24,641 nucleotides of DNA from Hyphomicrobiales bacterium (GTDB lineage Bacteria; Pseudomonadota; Alphaproteobacteria; Rhizobiales; Aestuariivirgaceae). The DNA lies in NCBI GenBank assembly GCA_023266715.1, contig JAHFPK010000010.1, positions 1 through 24,641 on the forward strand, given 5' to 3'. Shown here piece by piece: positions 1 through 8,024 of the stretch; within the stretch, counting starts at the first letter, position 1; each line of letters begins with the position of its first letter. Position numbers and translations under genes: made by a program. The notes under the pieces are model-generated. The model saw only the letters and a list, made by a program, of their open reading frames with translations, was not told the origin of the DNA and made no database searches.

Positions 1-49
1 ACTGTTTCGTACCAATTGTGCGCTTCGACGGGCGGGAAGTGTGCCATGC

Positions 50-1114
50 CTATTTTGTGAGCATGATCAGGTCTTCGAGATGGCAGCAGGGGGTTACGAC
101 ATCGCCCACGGCTACCTCCACTTCCAACGGTACCTTGGCGATGAAGGACGGACCGGACCTGCTGGTAGAATCGGCGAGCACACGTTTAAAACTTCCCTGG
201 AACACAACAGCGGTCACGCGGGCGTTGCCGAAGGTGATGCTCCTTGAATCTCGGATGAGCAGCATGTGCTCGGGCCGAATGGCCAGATTGACCTGGGCGC
301 CGTCTTCGGCATTTGCAATAATGGGAAATGAACCGAAGGCGGTTTTAACCGAAATCGCATCGCCCTTGACTTTTGACACTTCGCCGGGAATGAGCGTGCT
401 TTCGCCCATGAAGGTTGCAGTGAAACGCGTGACGGGTTGGGCATAGACGCGTTCGGGCGTTCCTTCATCCTCAATGCGCCCATGGTTCATGACAACGCAA
501 TGGTCGGCCAGTGCCATGGCTTCATCCTGGTCATGGGTGACATGAACGAAAGCTGTGCCAACGCGCTTCTGAATGGCTTTTAATTCGTCCTGCATCTGGC
601 GGCGGAGTTTCAGATCAAGCGCTCCCAGCGGCTCGTCGAGAAGCAACACAGCAGGTTTCACGACGAGGGCGCGGGCGAGTGCCACCCGCTGCCTCTGGCC
701 GCCGGAAAGCTGGTGGGGTTTTTTGTTGAAGGCGTCCGCCAGACCGACGATGACCAAAGCTTCATGGGCCAGACGGTCGCGTTCAGTGCGGATAACACCT
801 TTCATGCGCAGGCCAAAGCCCACATTCTTACCCACGCTCATATGGGGAAACAGGGCATAGTCCTGAAACACCGTGGTGGTTGGGCGTCGTGCCGGGGCAA
901 GAGTGGTACAATTGACGCCGCGAATAAGCACGCTGCCTTTTCTGGGCACGAGAAATCCACCGAGGATTGAAAGTAGCGTGGTCTTGCCCGAGCCCGATGG
1001 GCCGAGCAGGACCGTGTAGCTGCCAGCCTTGATGGTGAGCGAAACGTCATTCAGCACGCTCACCCGGCCGAAGCTGTGGGAAATGTTCTTCATTTCGACT
1101 AGCGCTGCGGTCAT
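50..1114 (-). CDS. ABC transporter ATP-binding protein, PotA-like (polyamine/amine type)
   Basis: This 354-residue protein is the cytoplasmic ATPase of the importer encoded by the three genes upstream of it. Walker A (GPSGSGKT, residues 38-45), the Q-loop Gln84, the signature LSGGQ (136-140), Walker B VLLLD with Glu161, and the H-loop His194 are all intact, so it should hydrolyse ATP. The roughly 120 residues after the nucleotide-binding domain match the TOBE regulatory domain of PotA/FbpC/CysA-type ATPases. Its ATG overlaps the stop of the upstream permease (ATGA), which indicates translational coupling. It is the last gene of the operon in this window, with only 49 bases beyond its stop. 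The family transports spermidine, putrescine and related cations, but also other compounds, so the substrate is not fixed by sequence. Confidence 0.95.
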   Translation of the reverse strand: MTAALVEMKNISHSFGRVSVLNDVSLTIKAGSYTVLLGPSGSGKTTLLSILGGFLVPRKGSVLIRGVNCTTLAPARRPTTTVFQDYALFPHMSVGKNVGFGLRMKGVIRTERDRLAHEALVIVGLADAFNKKPHQLSGGQRQRVALARALVVKPAVLLLDEPLGALDLKLRRQMQDELKAIQKRVGTAFVHVTHDQDEAMALADHCVVMNHGRIEDEGTPERVYAQPVTRFTATFMGESTLIPGEVSKVKGDAISVKTAFGSFPIIANAEDGAQVNLAIRPEHMLLIRDSRSITFGNARVTAVVFQGSFKRVLADSTSRSGPSFIAKVPLEVEVAVGDVVTPCCHLEDLIMLTK

Positions 1115-1893
1115 GCGGGTCTCCGGCGTAACAGAATGAGTTCAAGGATAATGGCGAGTACCACGGAGACAGCAAAAACCAGTGAGCCCACGGCGTTGGT
1201 TTTTGGATTAAGGCCGGAGCGCAGCAGGTTCCAGATTTCAACTGGAAGGGTCGTGTCGAAGCGGGTGAGCAGGAAGGAGATCACAAATTCGTCCCAGGAG
1301 AAGGTCATGGACAGAAAGAGGCTGGCAAAGATCGCGGGCCACATTATGGGCAGGGTGATCAGCAGCAGAACACGCCATTCGCTGGCGCCAAGGTCCCTCG
1401 CGGCACGCTCAATATTGATTTGGTGATCGCCCATCTGGCTGTAGATGATGGCAAAGCACAGGGGCAAGTTGATCACCACATGGCCGATGCCAGCGGTAAT
1501 CAAGGACTTTGGCAGGCCGGCCCAGTTGAAAACGACAAGAAGACCCATGCCGATGATGAGGTAGCTCACGGTGAGCGGCAAGGTGATGAGGCCGCGCAGT
1601 GTTGCGGAGCCGGGGAGCACGAACCGGGCAAACCCCCAGGCGCTCAGAAATCCAAGTGCTGCAGCTATTGCGGACGAGATGACCGCCACGGCAAGAGAAT
1701 TCATCAGGGCCGAGGTGAGCCGTGTATCGCTCAGCACTGCTTCATACCAGCGCGTTGACGGGCCCGTGAAAGGCGGAATGGGGAAGGCGGTGGATTGCAA
1801 CGAAAACACGACCAGCACGACGACCGGCAGGAAAATAAAACCATAGATCGCTAAGGCGTATCCTGCTGAAAGCAGTTTGACTAGGCCCCTCAT
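1111..1893 (-). CDS. ABC transporter permease, PotC/PotI-like
   Basis: A 260-residue inner-membrane permease with about six hydrophobic segments. Near residues 165-190 it carries the cytoplasmic EAA-type loop (RAARDLGASEWR followed by ITLP) that docks on the ATPase. Length and the N-terminal segment followed by a periplasmic FTGPSTRWY-type stretch fit the PotC/PotI subfamily of binding-protein-dependent permeases. It starts 3 bases after the stop of the partner permease, and its TGA overlaps the ATPase start. It should form the heterodimeric channel with the product of the gene just upstream. The substrate is inferred only at the level of the family (polyamine-like or other small cationic and zwitterionic compounds). 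Confidence 0.94.
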   Translation of the reverse strand: MRGLVKLLSAGYALAIYGFIFLPVVVLVVFSLQSTAFPIPPFTGPSTRWYEAVLSDTRLTSALMNSLAVAVISSAIAAALGFLSAWGFARFVLPGSATLRGLITLPLTVSYLIIGMGLLVVFNWAGLPKSLITAGIGHVVINLPLCFAIIYSQMGDHQINIERAARDLGASEWRVLLLITLPIMWPAIFASLFLSMTFSWDEFVISFLLTRFDTTLPVEIWNLLRSGLNPKTNAVGSLVFAVSVVLAIILELILLRRRPA

Positions 1894-1896
1894 GCG

Positions 1897-2742
1897 TTAT
1901 GTCCGCTCGATCTTCAGCCAGCGGGCGCAGGCGATGTAGGCAATGGTCACCACCGCCATCAGGATAAGCGCGAGGGCCGAGGCGAGGGGGAAATCGCCGC
2001 GGCGGCCGATCTGCATCATGATGAGTTGGGGCATGAGTAGTTCGTTGTTTCCTCCCAGGATTTGTGGAGTAATGTAATCGCCGATAGCGAGTACGAAGGT
2101 AAGAAAAGCGCCAACCATGACGCCCGGAATGGTGAGCGGCAAAATTATGTAAATGAAGGTTCGAATTGGTCCGGCGCCGAGATCAGTTGCTGCCTTGCGG
2201 TAGCTTGGGTTTAATTGTTTCAGGCTCGCAAATATCGTGAGGGTCAGAAGCATCACAAAGAAATGGACAAAGCCGATGATGGTTGCTGTCCGCGTATTGG
2301 CAAGCTGCAGGGGTTCGGTGAAAAGGCCGGTTCGCATGAGCGCTTCATTGACCACTCCTTGTTGCGCCAACACCAGTAGCCAGGAGTAGGAGCGCACCAC
2401 GTAGGAGGTCCAGAAAGGCAGGATCGCTAGCAGCAAAGCCAGCCTTTGCAAACGGGCGGGAATCTGTTCAGCCAGAATCCAGGCGAAGGGATAAGCCAGC
2501 AACACGGAGATGACAGTGACCATTCCGGTGACTTCCAGCGAGTTGATCATGGCACGGTAGTAGCTCGGGTTGGTGAAGAACTGAGTGTAGTTTGAAATCG
2601 TCAGACCGTCGCTGCTTTGGAAATTCAAACTCAAAAGCGCCATGGCGACAAAGGGTGCCACGAAAAAAAGAAGCGTCCAGAGAAGCGCTGGGGTAACCAG
2701 CATCCATGGCAAGGCCCGGTCGATCGTCGAAGCTTTGTTCAC
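1897..2742 (-). CDS. ABC transporter permease, PotB/PotH-like
   Basis: A 281-residue inner-membrane permease with about six membrane segments and the EAA loop (KAATDLGAGPIR, then ILPLTIPG) around residues 184-208. It is the PotB/PotH-type partner of the next permease. The start is a GTG 9 bases after the stop of the binding-protein gene. A purine-rich AGAAG lies just upstream, and no nearby ATG would keep the conserved N-terminal membrane segment. The tight spacing with genes on both sides supports one transcript for the whole transporter. Confidence 0.93.
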   Translation of the reverse strand: MNKASTIDRALPWMLVTPALLWTLLFFVAPFVAMALLSLNFQSSDGLTISNYTQFFTNPSYYRAMINSLEVTGMVTVISVLLAYPFAWILAEQIPARLQRLALLLAILPFWTSYVVRSYSWLLVLAQQGVVNEALMRTGLFTEPLQLANTRTATIIGFVHFFVMLLTLTIFASLKQLNPSYRKAATDLGAGPIRTFIYIILPLTIPGVMVGAFLTFVLAIGDYITPQILGGNNELLMPQLIMMQIGRRGDFPLASALALILMAVVTIAYIACARWLKIERT

Positions 2743-2751
2743 GTCTTCTGT

Positions 2752-3819
2752 TTATTGTGTTTGCAGCATCTCCGTCCAGAGGTCTTGCATTTTCTTGTCG
2801 AGATCAGCATTTGGCGCCGGATAGGGTTGCGAGCGTTTCAGAAAATCCGGCTGTTCGTCAAAGCGCAGGATTTTCTTTTGCGAATCATCGAGGGCTGCCT
2901 TTTTGCTTGCTGGCATGCCCCAATAGCATGACGATGTGGCAAGCCGCGCCTGGCCTTCCGGGCTCATGACATACTGGATGAATTTGAGAGCCATGTCCTT
3001 GTTCTTGCTCGCTGAAAACATGGCCAGCGACTGCGACCAAAGGATTGCACCTTCTTTCGGAACAGAAAAATCCAAGGCAGGATTCTCTTTGGCCAATCCC
3101 GCTGTTACCCACTCGCCGCCGCCCACCAGAATGTCGACTTCGCCGGTGGCAAGTGCCGTTTGACTCGCCGTAACTTCGCCCACGAGCTTTGAGTTAGCCT
3201 TCATCTTGAGCAAGACTTCCTTGATTGCCGGAAGGTCTGCCTCGGTCAGTTCCGCCGTTTTCTTGCCAATGGCCAAAGCGGCCATGCCGATGACCGGCAA
3301 ATAATAGTCATAGATTGCAATGCGGCCCTTGTATTTTGCATCCAGCAAGGAATTCATGGATTGCATGTCAGCGGGATCGACCTTGCTTTTGTTGAAGCCA
3401 ATGGTGTTGTAGCCAAATTTCTCGGTAATGCCGTAGCGTTTGCCGTCAACCTTGGTTGAACCATCCATGGTAACTTCGGGATAGAGATCGCCGAGGGGCA
3501 GCTTGTCTTCGGGCAGGGGCTCGAACAGGCCTTTTGCAACGCCGCGCGGCACATCGATTGAATCGATCACCATCACATCCCAGTCGCCGGGTTGCGATTG
3601 ATCGACGATGGCGAAGCCTGCGCCTGTTCCTTCGAATTCCTTCACATTGACCTTGATACTATTGGCGTCTTCGAAGGGCTTGAGGAGCGCAGGGTCCGCA
3701 TGGTCGCACCAGATCAGGGCGTTGAGGTCTGCGGCACTCGCGGGTGAAGCCAAGGCGATGCCGGCCAGTGCTGCGGCGCAGGCGCTGCGTTTCAATGATG
3801 AAATCAATGTGGTGAACAT
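2752..3819 (-). CDS. Periplasmic substrate-binding protein, PotD/PotF-like
   Basis: The solute-binding lipid-free receptor of the importer, 355 residues from the chosen ATG. A Sec signal peptide is visible: basic residues near Lys10-Arg11, a hydrophobic core, and an ASA cleavage site at about residue 29. The mature protein has the type-2 periplasmic-binding fold pattern of the spermidine/putrescine family (ALIWCDHADPALL near the N-terminus, RYGITEKFGYNTIGFN in the middle). I chose the ATG at 3819 over an upstream in-frame TTG because a GGAGGG ribosome-binding site lies 4 bases before it. It is first in the operon, so it sets expression for the whole transporter. Ligands of this family include polyamines and other amines. 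Confidence 0.93.
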   Translation of the reverse strand: MFTTLISSLKRSACAAALAGIALASPASAADLNALIWCDHADPALLKPFEDANSIKVNVKEFEGTGAGFAIVDQSQPGDWDVMVIDSIDVPRGVAKGLFEPLPEDKLPLGDLYPEVTMDGSTKVDGKRYGITEKFGYNTIGFNKSKVDPADMQSMNSLLDAKYKGRIAIYDYYLPVIGMAALAIGKKTAELTEADLPAIKEVLLKMKANSKLVGEVTASQTALATGEVDILVGGGEWVTAGLAKENPALDFSVPKEGAILWSQSLAMFSASKNKDMALKFIQYVMSPEGQARLATSSCYWGMPASKKAALDDSQKKILRFDEQPDFLKRSQPYPAPNADLDKKMQDLWTEMLQTQ

Positions 3820-3906
3820 GGAACCCTCCAAATTTTTTGTTGCTTGCCAAAAAAATGAACCAATTCTAAACTTGAGTCAATTCAAATATGGAATGACCAC
3901 ACGGCC
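3820..3906. promoter_or_regulatory. Divergent promoter/operator region between transporter operon and TetR gene
   Basis: An 87-base AT-rich gap separates the divergently transcribed binding-protein and TetR genes. It contains the 9-base palindrome TTGAGTCAA at 3872-3880. It also has a second TCAA at 3882-3885, which pairs with the same TTGA, and a CAATTC direct repeat at 3861-3866 and 3878-3883 (17 bases apart). On the plus strand, TTGCCA is followed 17 bases later by TAAACT, a plausible but weak promoter for the regulator. A TetR protein encoded next to such symmetry commonly represses both directions; that is inference here. Confidence 0.4.
3824..3829 (-). promoter_or_regulatory. Strong Shine-Dalgarno site that fixes the binding-protein start
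   Basis: GGAGGG on the minus strand lies 4 bases before the ATG at 3819. It decides against the upstream TTG at 3831, which would lie across the site itself. Confidence 0.75.
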
Positions 3907-4521
3907 ATGGCGGGTCTCAGGGCAAAACACAAGATCGACCGCAATTTGCGAATTGTCGAGGCGGCCTCAGGGCTTTTCCGCCGGGAAGGCTATGAGGGCG
4001 CCCGGATTGAGGAAATTGCCGCCAGGGCGGAGGTGTCAGTTGGCACCATCTATAACTATTATCGCAACAAGGGCGATATTCTGGTGGCCATTGTGTCGAT
4101 GGAGGTACACGAGGTCCTATCCGCGGGCCTGCGCATTGTCCAGAAACCTCCGAAGGATGTCGAAAAGGCGATTGATACGCTCGTTGCGACCTATCTCGAT
4201 CATTCCCTGGTTTACCTCAGCAAGGAAATGTGGCGGCAGGCAATGGCAACCTCCACCCAGCAGCCAGACAGCCCGTTTGGGAAAACCTATACGTCTTTGG
4301 ACAGGGCCCTGGCCGACCAGACTTGCACTTTGATTGCCAAATTGCAGGACCTCGGTTTGGCCCGTGGCACTATTGATGCGCGTGGCGTGGGCGAGATGAT
4401 CTTCAACAGCATGAACATGATGTTCATCGAGTTCGTCAAGCAAGACGACATGTCAATCAAAACGTTGCGCGCCAACATCCGGCGCCAGAATCGGACCCTT
4501 GTGCAGGCAATTTCCAATTGA
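3907..4521 (+). CDS. TetR/AcrR-family transcriptional regulator
   Basis: A 204-residue protein with a typical N-terminal TetR DNA-binding domain. The helix-turn-helix is at about residues 34-54 (IEEIAARAEVSVGTIYNYY), followed by the usual linker and a divergent helical ligand-binding domain. The N-terminal helix begins close to the chosen ATG. No strong ribosome-binding site is visible. It is transcribed away from the ABC importer and upstream of the cleavage enzyme and oxidoreductase genes. It is therefore a good candidate to control both sides in response to the transported compound or a metabolite. The ligand domain does not identify the effector. Confidence 0.92.
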   Translation: MAGLRAKHKIDRNLRIVEAASGLFRREGYEGARIEEIAARAEVSVGTIYNYYRNKGDILVAIVSMEVHEVLSAGLRIVQKPPKDVEKAIDTLVATYLDHSLVYLSKEMWRQAMATSTQQPDSPFGKTYTSLDRALADQTCTLIAKLQDLGLARGTIDARGVGEMIFNSMNMMFIEFVKQDDMSIKTLRANIRRQNRTLVQAISN

Positions 4522-4607
4522 TTTTTCACATGTCGGTCACGACCAAGAATGTGGTGACAGGCCGCAGCCGGGTTGGCTAGTGTATCTGTCTGAAATCGGG
4601 AGTTTCC

Positions 4608-5543
4608 ATGCGCGCGAAATCGAAAGTCATTGTGACCTGTGCCATCACGGGGTCCATCCATACGCCCTCCATGTCGCCTTATTTGCCGGTGACGGCGAAT
4701 GACATTGCAACCCAGGCGGTGGAAGCGGCGGCGGCGGGGGCCGCTATACTGCATCTTCATGCGCGTGACCCTGGGGATGGGCGGCCAGCCGCGTCGCCAG
4801 ATGTTTACAATGAATTTCTGCCGCGCATCAAACAAGCCAGCGATGCCGTGATCAATATCACAACGGGCGGCGGGCAGGGCATGTCCATTGATGAGCGCCT
4901 CGCCGCGGCGGAACGATTTTCCCCGGAAATGACCTCGCTCAACATGGGGTCGATGAATTTTGGCTTGTTTCCCATGCTGGCGCGTTACGGAGACTTGAAG
5001 CATGAGTGGGAGCGCAAGCATCTTGAGGGTTCGAGAGATTTCATTTTCCGCAACACCTTCGGCGACATTGAAAAGATCCTGCAGCGCCTCGGCGAAGGCC
5101 ACGGCACAAGGTTTGAATTTGAATGCTATGATGTGGGCCATCTCTATACGCTGGCGCATTTTCTGGACCGCAAGCTAGTGAAACCGCCGTTGTTTGTGCA
5201 AACCATATTTGGAATTCTTGGGGGTATTGGCCCGGATGCGCAAAATGTCATGGTGATGCGCGAAACCGCCGAGCGGCTGTTCGGCGAGCAGTATCACTGG
5301 TCAGTTTTGGCGGCCGGGCGCTTTCAGTTTCCGCTGTGCACGATGGCCGCCACCATGGGGGCCAATGTGAGGGTGGGGCTCGAAGACAATCTTTATATTG
5401 GCAAGGGCAAGCTGGCCAAATCTAATGCGGAGCTGGTGGCCAAGATGCGGCGTATCCTTGACGAGCTATCCATAGATGTTGCCACGCCCGAGGAAGCCCG
5501 CAAGATGCTGGACCTCAAGGGTGCGGCAAATGTGAAAATCTAG
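4608..5543 (+). CDS. Beta-keto acid cleavage enzyme (BKACE; 3-keto-5-aminohexanoate cleavage family)
   Basis: A 311-residue TIM-barrel enzyme of the BKACE (DUF849) family. The family condenses a beta-keto acid with acetyl-CoA and splits it to acetoacetate and a new CoA ester, using a divalent metal. The metal-binding HLH pair is at His49 and His51. The FEC motif supplies Glu172, matching the family's catalytic acid region, and RVGLEDN (residues 255-261) supplies the conserved Arg, Glu and Asp. The family founder Kce has Gly-Ala-Glu near the N-terminus; here the same place reads GSIHTP, so this belongs to a different subfamily and probably has a different substrate. GGGAG lies 5 bases before the ATG. 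The neighbouring amine-type importer suggests a nitrogen-containing beta-keto acid. Confidence 0.9.
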   Translation: MRAKSKVIVTCAITGSIHTPSMSPYLPVTANDIATQAVEAAAAGAAILHLHARDPGDGRPAASPDVYNEFLPRIKQASDAVINITTGGGQGMSIDERLAAAERFSPEMTSLNMGSMNFGLFPMLARYGDLKHEWERKHLEGSRDFIFRNTFGDIEKILQRLGEGHGTRFEFECYDVGHLYTLAHFLDRKLVKPPLFVQTIFGILGGIGPDAQNVMVMRETAERLFGEQYHWSVLAAGRFQFPLCTMAATMGANVRVGLEDNLYIGKGKLAKSNAELVAKMRRILDELSIDVATPEEARKMLDLKGAANVKI

Positions 5544-5784
5544 CCATCCTCGTCGATATCAGAGAGCTTTCCGGGTTCTTATTGGCGCGGCGGGTGGCGG
5601 CCTGAAGCTTTACGTTCGCCAGATCGAGGGTGGAGACCTTTTCATATAGGCCATTGGCAGGACCGATCTTTCAAGCGCGACTTGGATTGAATCACAGAAA
5701 GTAGAAATGGGCCGCGGTCACTGGCCAAGCGGTAATTTTGCGGCTAACTCAATCTAAATCAAAGAAATCTCCGTAGGAGCGTGC
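5544..5784. other. Intergenic region before the FAD oxidoreductase
   Basis: This 241-base gap holds no complete gene. One plus-strand frame reads about 23 protein-like codons ending in TAG near 5650, without a start or family match; it may be chance or a decayed fragment. The last bases carry TAGGAG five bases before the ATG at 5785, a good ribosome-binding site. I could not resolve a convincing promoter or terminator. Confidence 0.35.
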
Positions 5785-6864
5785 ATGACGGGTAAGCGAA
5801 TCATTGTTGTCGGGGCCGGCATCATTGGAGCCTCTGTTGCTTGGCACCTGGCGAAGGCTGGGGCTGATGTTACGGTGATTGAAGCAGGCGAACCCGGCGG
5901 CGTTGCCACGCGGAATTCCTGGGCTTGGATCAACGCGAGCTGGGGAAATCCGCAAACCTATTTTCGCTTGCGTGATCGCTCCATGCAGGAATGGCGCCGT
6001 ATAGACCGCGAAGTGCCGGGGCTGGACGTCAGTTGGTGCGGCGGCCTGCTCTGGGATTTGCCGCCTGACCGGCTTGAGGCATTTGCTGCTGAACACAGTT
6101 CATGGGGCTATGGCATTCGCCGGGTTGGCCGGAAGGAGGCTTTGCACATTGAGCCCAACATCAAGCAGCCACCGGATTTTGCCCTGCATGTGGCCCAGGA
6201 AGGTAAAGTGGAACCGCTGGCCGCGGCCCTGGCCTTTCTCGCGGGCGCCGAAGCTTTGGGTGCAAAGGTCTTGCGCAATTCCCACGCGAAATGGCTTGAG
6301 GAGAAGAATAGACGTGTTATTGGCGTCTGCATCAATGAGGGCGTGTTGCATGCCGATGAGGTGATCATCGCTGCAGGTGTTGGAGCCAACGCCTTGCTAA
6401 AGAGTATTGATATAAAGATCGATTTCACGGTGCCAACGGGTCTTTTGGTGCATTCAAAGCCAATGGGCGAGGTTTTGCGCGGGCTGGTGATGGCACCTGA
6501 TCTGCACGTGCGCCAGACGAGTGAGGGGCGACTTGTAGCTGGCATTGATTATTCCGGAAACTTTCCCGCAGGTGACCTTGAGAATGCCGCGGCAGCTCTT
6601 TACCAGAAGATGCAGAATATGGTGGCAGGCGCGGAGAATGTCGGCATGGATTTCCACACGCTCGGTTTTAAGCCGACACCCGGGGATGGTTTCCCGATGA
6701 TTGGCCGCCCGCAAACCCGTGAAGGGCTTTATCTTACGGTGATGCATTCGGGCATTACGCTGGCACCCGCAGTGGGACTGTTTGCGGCGGCGGAACTGCT
6801 TGAGGGCAGGCGTGATCCATTGATTGCGCCCTATCATCCAGACCGATTGCTCAAGGCCTCATGA
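5785..6864 (+). CDS. FAD-dependent oxidoreductase of the DAO (D-amino acid/amine oxidase-like) family
   Basis: A 359-residue flavoenzyme. The Rossmann dinucleotide-binding motif GAGIIG is at residues 10-15, followed by the acidic ribose-binding residue in VIEAG near residue 34. The C-terminal GDGFPMIGR and THxGITLAP-like segments (here HSGITLAP) are the second FAD contact typical of DadA, glycine oxidase and sarcosine oxidase relatives. It should oxidise a C-N bond of an amino acid or amine, passing electrons to oxygen or a quinone. A TAGGAG site precedes the ATG. Context with an amine-type importer and a BKACE suggests a degradative pathway. The exact substrate is unknown. Confidence 0.88.
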   Translation: MTGKRIIVVGAGIIGASVAWHLAKAGADVTVIEAGEPGGVATRNSWAWINASWGNPQTYFRLRDRSMQEWRRIDREVPGLDVSWCGGLLWDLPPDRLEAFAAEHSSWGYGIRRVGRKEALHIEPNIKQPPDFALHVAQEGKVEPLAAALAFLAGAEALGAKVLRNSHAKWLEEKNRRVIGVCINEGVLHADEVIIAAGVGANALLKSIDIKIDFTVPTGLLVHSKPMGEVLRGLVMAPDLHVRQTSEGRLVAGIDYSGNFPAGDLENAAAALYQKMQNMVAGAENVGMDFHTLGFKPTPGDGFPMIGRPQTREGLYLTVMHSGITLAPAVGLFAAAELLEGRRDPLIAPYHPDRLLKAS

Positions 6865-6962
6865 TGCTGCCAACCACTCCCGCCGGGTTCGCCTTGAATC
6901 TGAAGTTGTTTCCGGAAGGCGTTGATTTGGAATTGGAAGCCAAAACGGGCGGTTGCTCATGA
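6861..6962 (+). CDS. Possible 33-residue small protein coupled to both neighbours
   Basis: A short ORF of 33 codons starts at an ATG that overlaps the TGA of the FAD oxidoreductase (ATGA) and ends at a TGA overlapping the ATG of the AbrB-family gene (again ATGA). It fills the gap exactly. The peptide is mildly acidic, with no membrane segment and no family I recognise. A weak CAAGG-like site precedes the start. It could be a real small protein, a coupling peptide that carries ribosomes into the transporter gene, or a chance reading frame in a 94-base gap. Only conservation would separate these. Confidence 0.35.
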   Translation: MMLPTTPAGFALNLKLFPEGVDLELEAKTGGCS

Positions 6963-8011
6963 CACGTGTCATTCGGGCCCTTGCAGTGGGCGCAGCAGGT
7001 GGTGCGCTCGGCTTTGCAATAGGCGTTCCGGCTCCCTGGTTGGCGGGAAGCCTAATTGCAACAATCCTTGCCATTTATTCACGCCAAAAACTCGAACTTC
7101 CGGAATACTTGCGAACTCTCGCCTTTATCTTGCTTGGCATTCAAACCGGAACTTCGGTCAATTCCAATACGCTTGCACGCGTGGCCCAATGGCCGCTCAG
7201 CGTTTTGTTTCTGGGTGTTACTGTTGTCCTCATTATTTGGGGTTGCACGCAGTACTATGTTCGTGTTCGGAACTGGGACAGGCCTACGGCCCTGTTCGCC
7301 AGTCTTCCCGGGGCGTTATCCCTGGTCATATTGCTTGCAAGTTCATCGGGCGCGGATATGCGTCGCGTGACTGTTTCTCAAAGCGTGCGCCTGTTCTTTT
7401 TGATCGCTGCCCTGCCTGCGATAATTGTGTTTCTTTCGCCTACTGGCGCAGCGGCAGTTTCAACGGTGCCGATCACCAATATCTTTGAAATCCTGGTGCT
7501 GGTTGTGGCTGCGACCATTGCCGGTTTGCTGTTTGCGTGGATAAAGGTTCCGGCTGGTCTCATCGTAGGGGCGGCGCTAGGGAGCGCCGCGTTGGGCCTC
7601 GGCGGCGCTGTTCACGGGGCGGCACCCAATTCCATTCTGATCCCGGCCAACATCATCCTGGGCGTGATGATTGGCTTGCGTTTCAAGGGCATTTCATTCG
7701 GGGAACTTCGTACAGATTTCAGCGATGGTTTTGCCGGATTTATCCTTGCCATGACCATTGGCCTGGTGGGAGCCTTGGTTACCAGTGCAGTTGCCGATTT
7801 GCCTTTGGCGCTCACTTTGCTCGCCTTTGCGCCGGGTGGGCTTGAAGCCATGACGATTATGGCGTTTGCCCTTCATCTTGATCCGGCTTACGTAGCTGCC
7901 CACCAGCTCGCCCGCTATATTGGCCTGGTTCTGTTTATGCCGGCGGTGACGGCATTTGTTCTGCATTGCTGCGTGCCAGCCGAGCGCCGGGTGAAGGTGG
8001 AAGAAGATTGA
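6959..8011 (+). CDS. AbrB-family integral membrane transporter (former 'ammonia monooxygenase' family)
   Basis: A 350-residue polytopic membrane protein with roughly nine or ten hydrophobic segments. It matches the AbrB/PF05145 family in its duplicated layout: GALGFAIGVPAPWLAGSL near the N-terminus and a related VPAGLIVGAALG in the second half, plus APGGLEAM near residue 300. Family members are annotated as putative transporters or regulators; the old monooxygenase label is not supported. I prefer the ATG at 6959, which overlaps a preceding TGA, to the TTG two codons upstream. Its place after the catabolic genes suggests import or export of a pathway compound, which is inference. Confidence 0.87.
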   Translation: MTRVIRALAVGAAGGALGFAIGVPAPWLAGSLIATILAIYSRQKLELPEYLRTLAFILLGIQTGTSVNSNTLARVAQWPLSVLFLGVTVVLIIWGCTQYYVRVRNWDRPTALFASLPGALSLVILLASSSGADMRRVTVSQSVRLFFLIAALPAIIVFLSPTGAAAVSTVPITNIFEILVLVVAATIAGLLFAWIKVPAGLIVGAALGSAALGLGGAVHGAAPNSILIPANIILGVMIGLRFKGISFGELRTDFSDGFAGFILAMTIGLVGALVTSAVADLPLALTLLAFAPGGLEAMTIMAFALHLDPAYVAAHQLARYIGLVLFMPAVTAFVLHCCVPAERRVKVEED

Positions 8012-8024
8012 TTGGAGAGATGTG

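Noticed and set aside
3608..4333. A 241-codon plus-strand ORF across the binding-protein gene and TetR gene
   Set aside because: It is antisense to the signal-peptide end of one gene and out of frame with the other; no recognisable domain.
4287..5159. A 290-codon minus-strand ORF across the TetR and BKACE genes
   Set aside because: Low-complexity Arg/His-rich translation with no motifs, opposite two clear genes.
5544..5784. A protein-like stretch of about 23 codons ending near 5650
   Set aside because: No start, no family match and too short to call a pseudogene.
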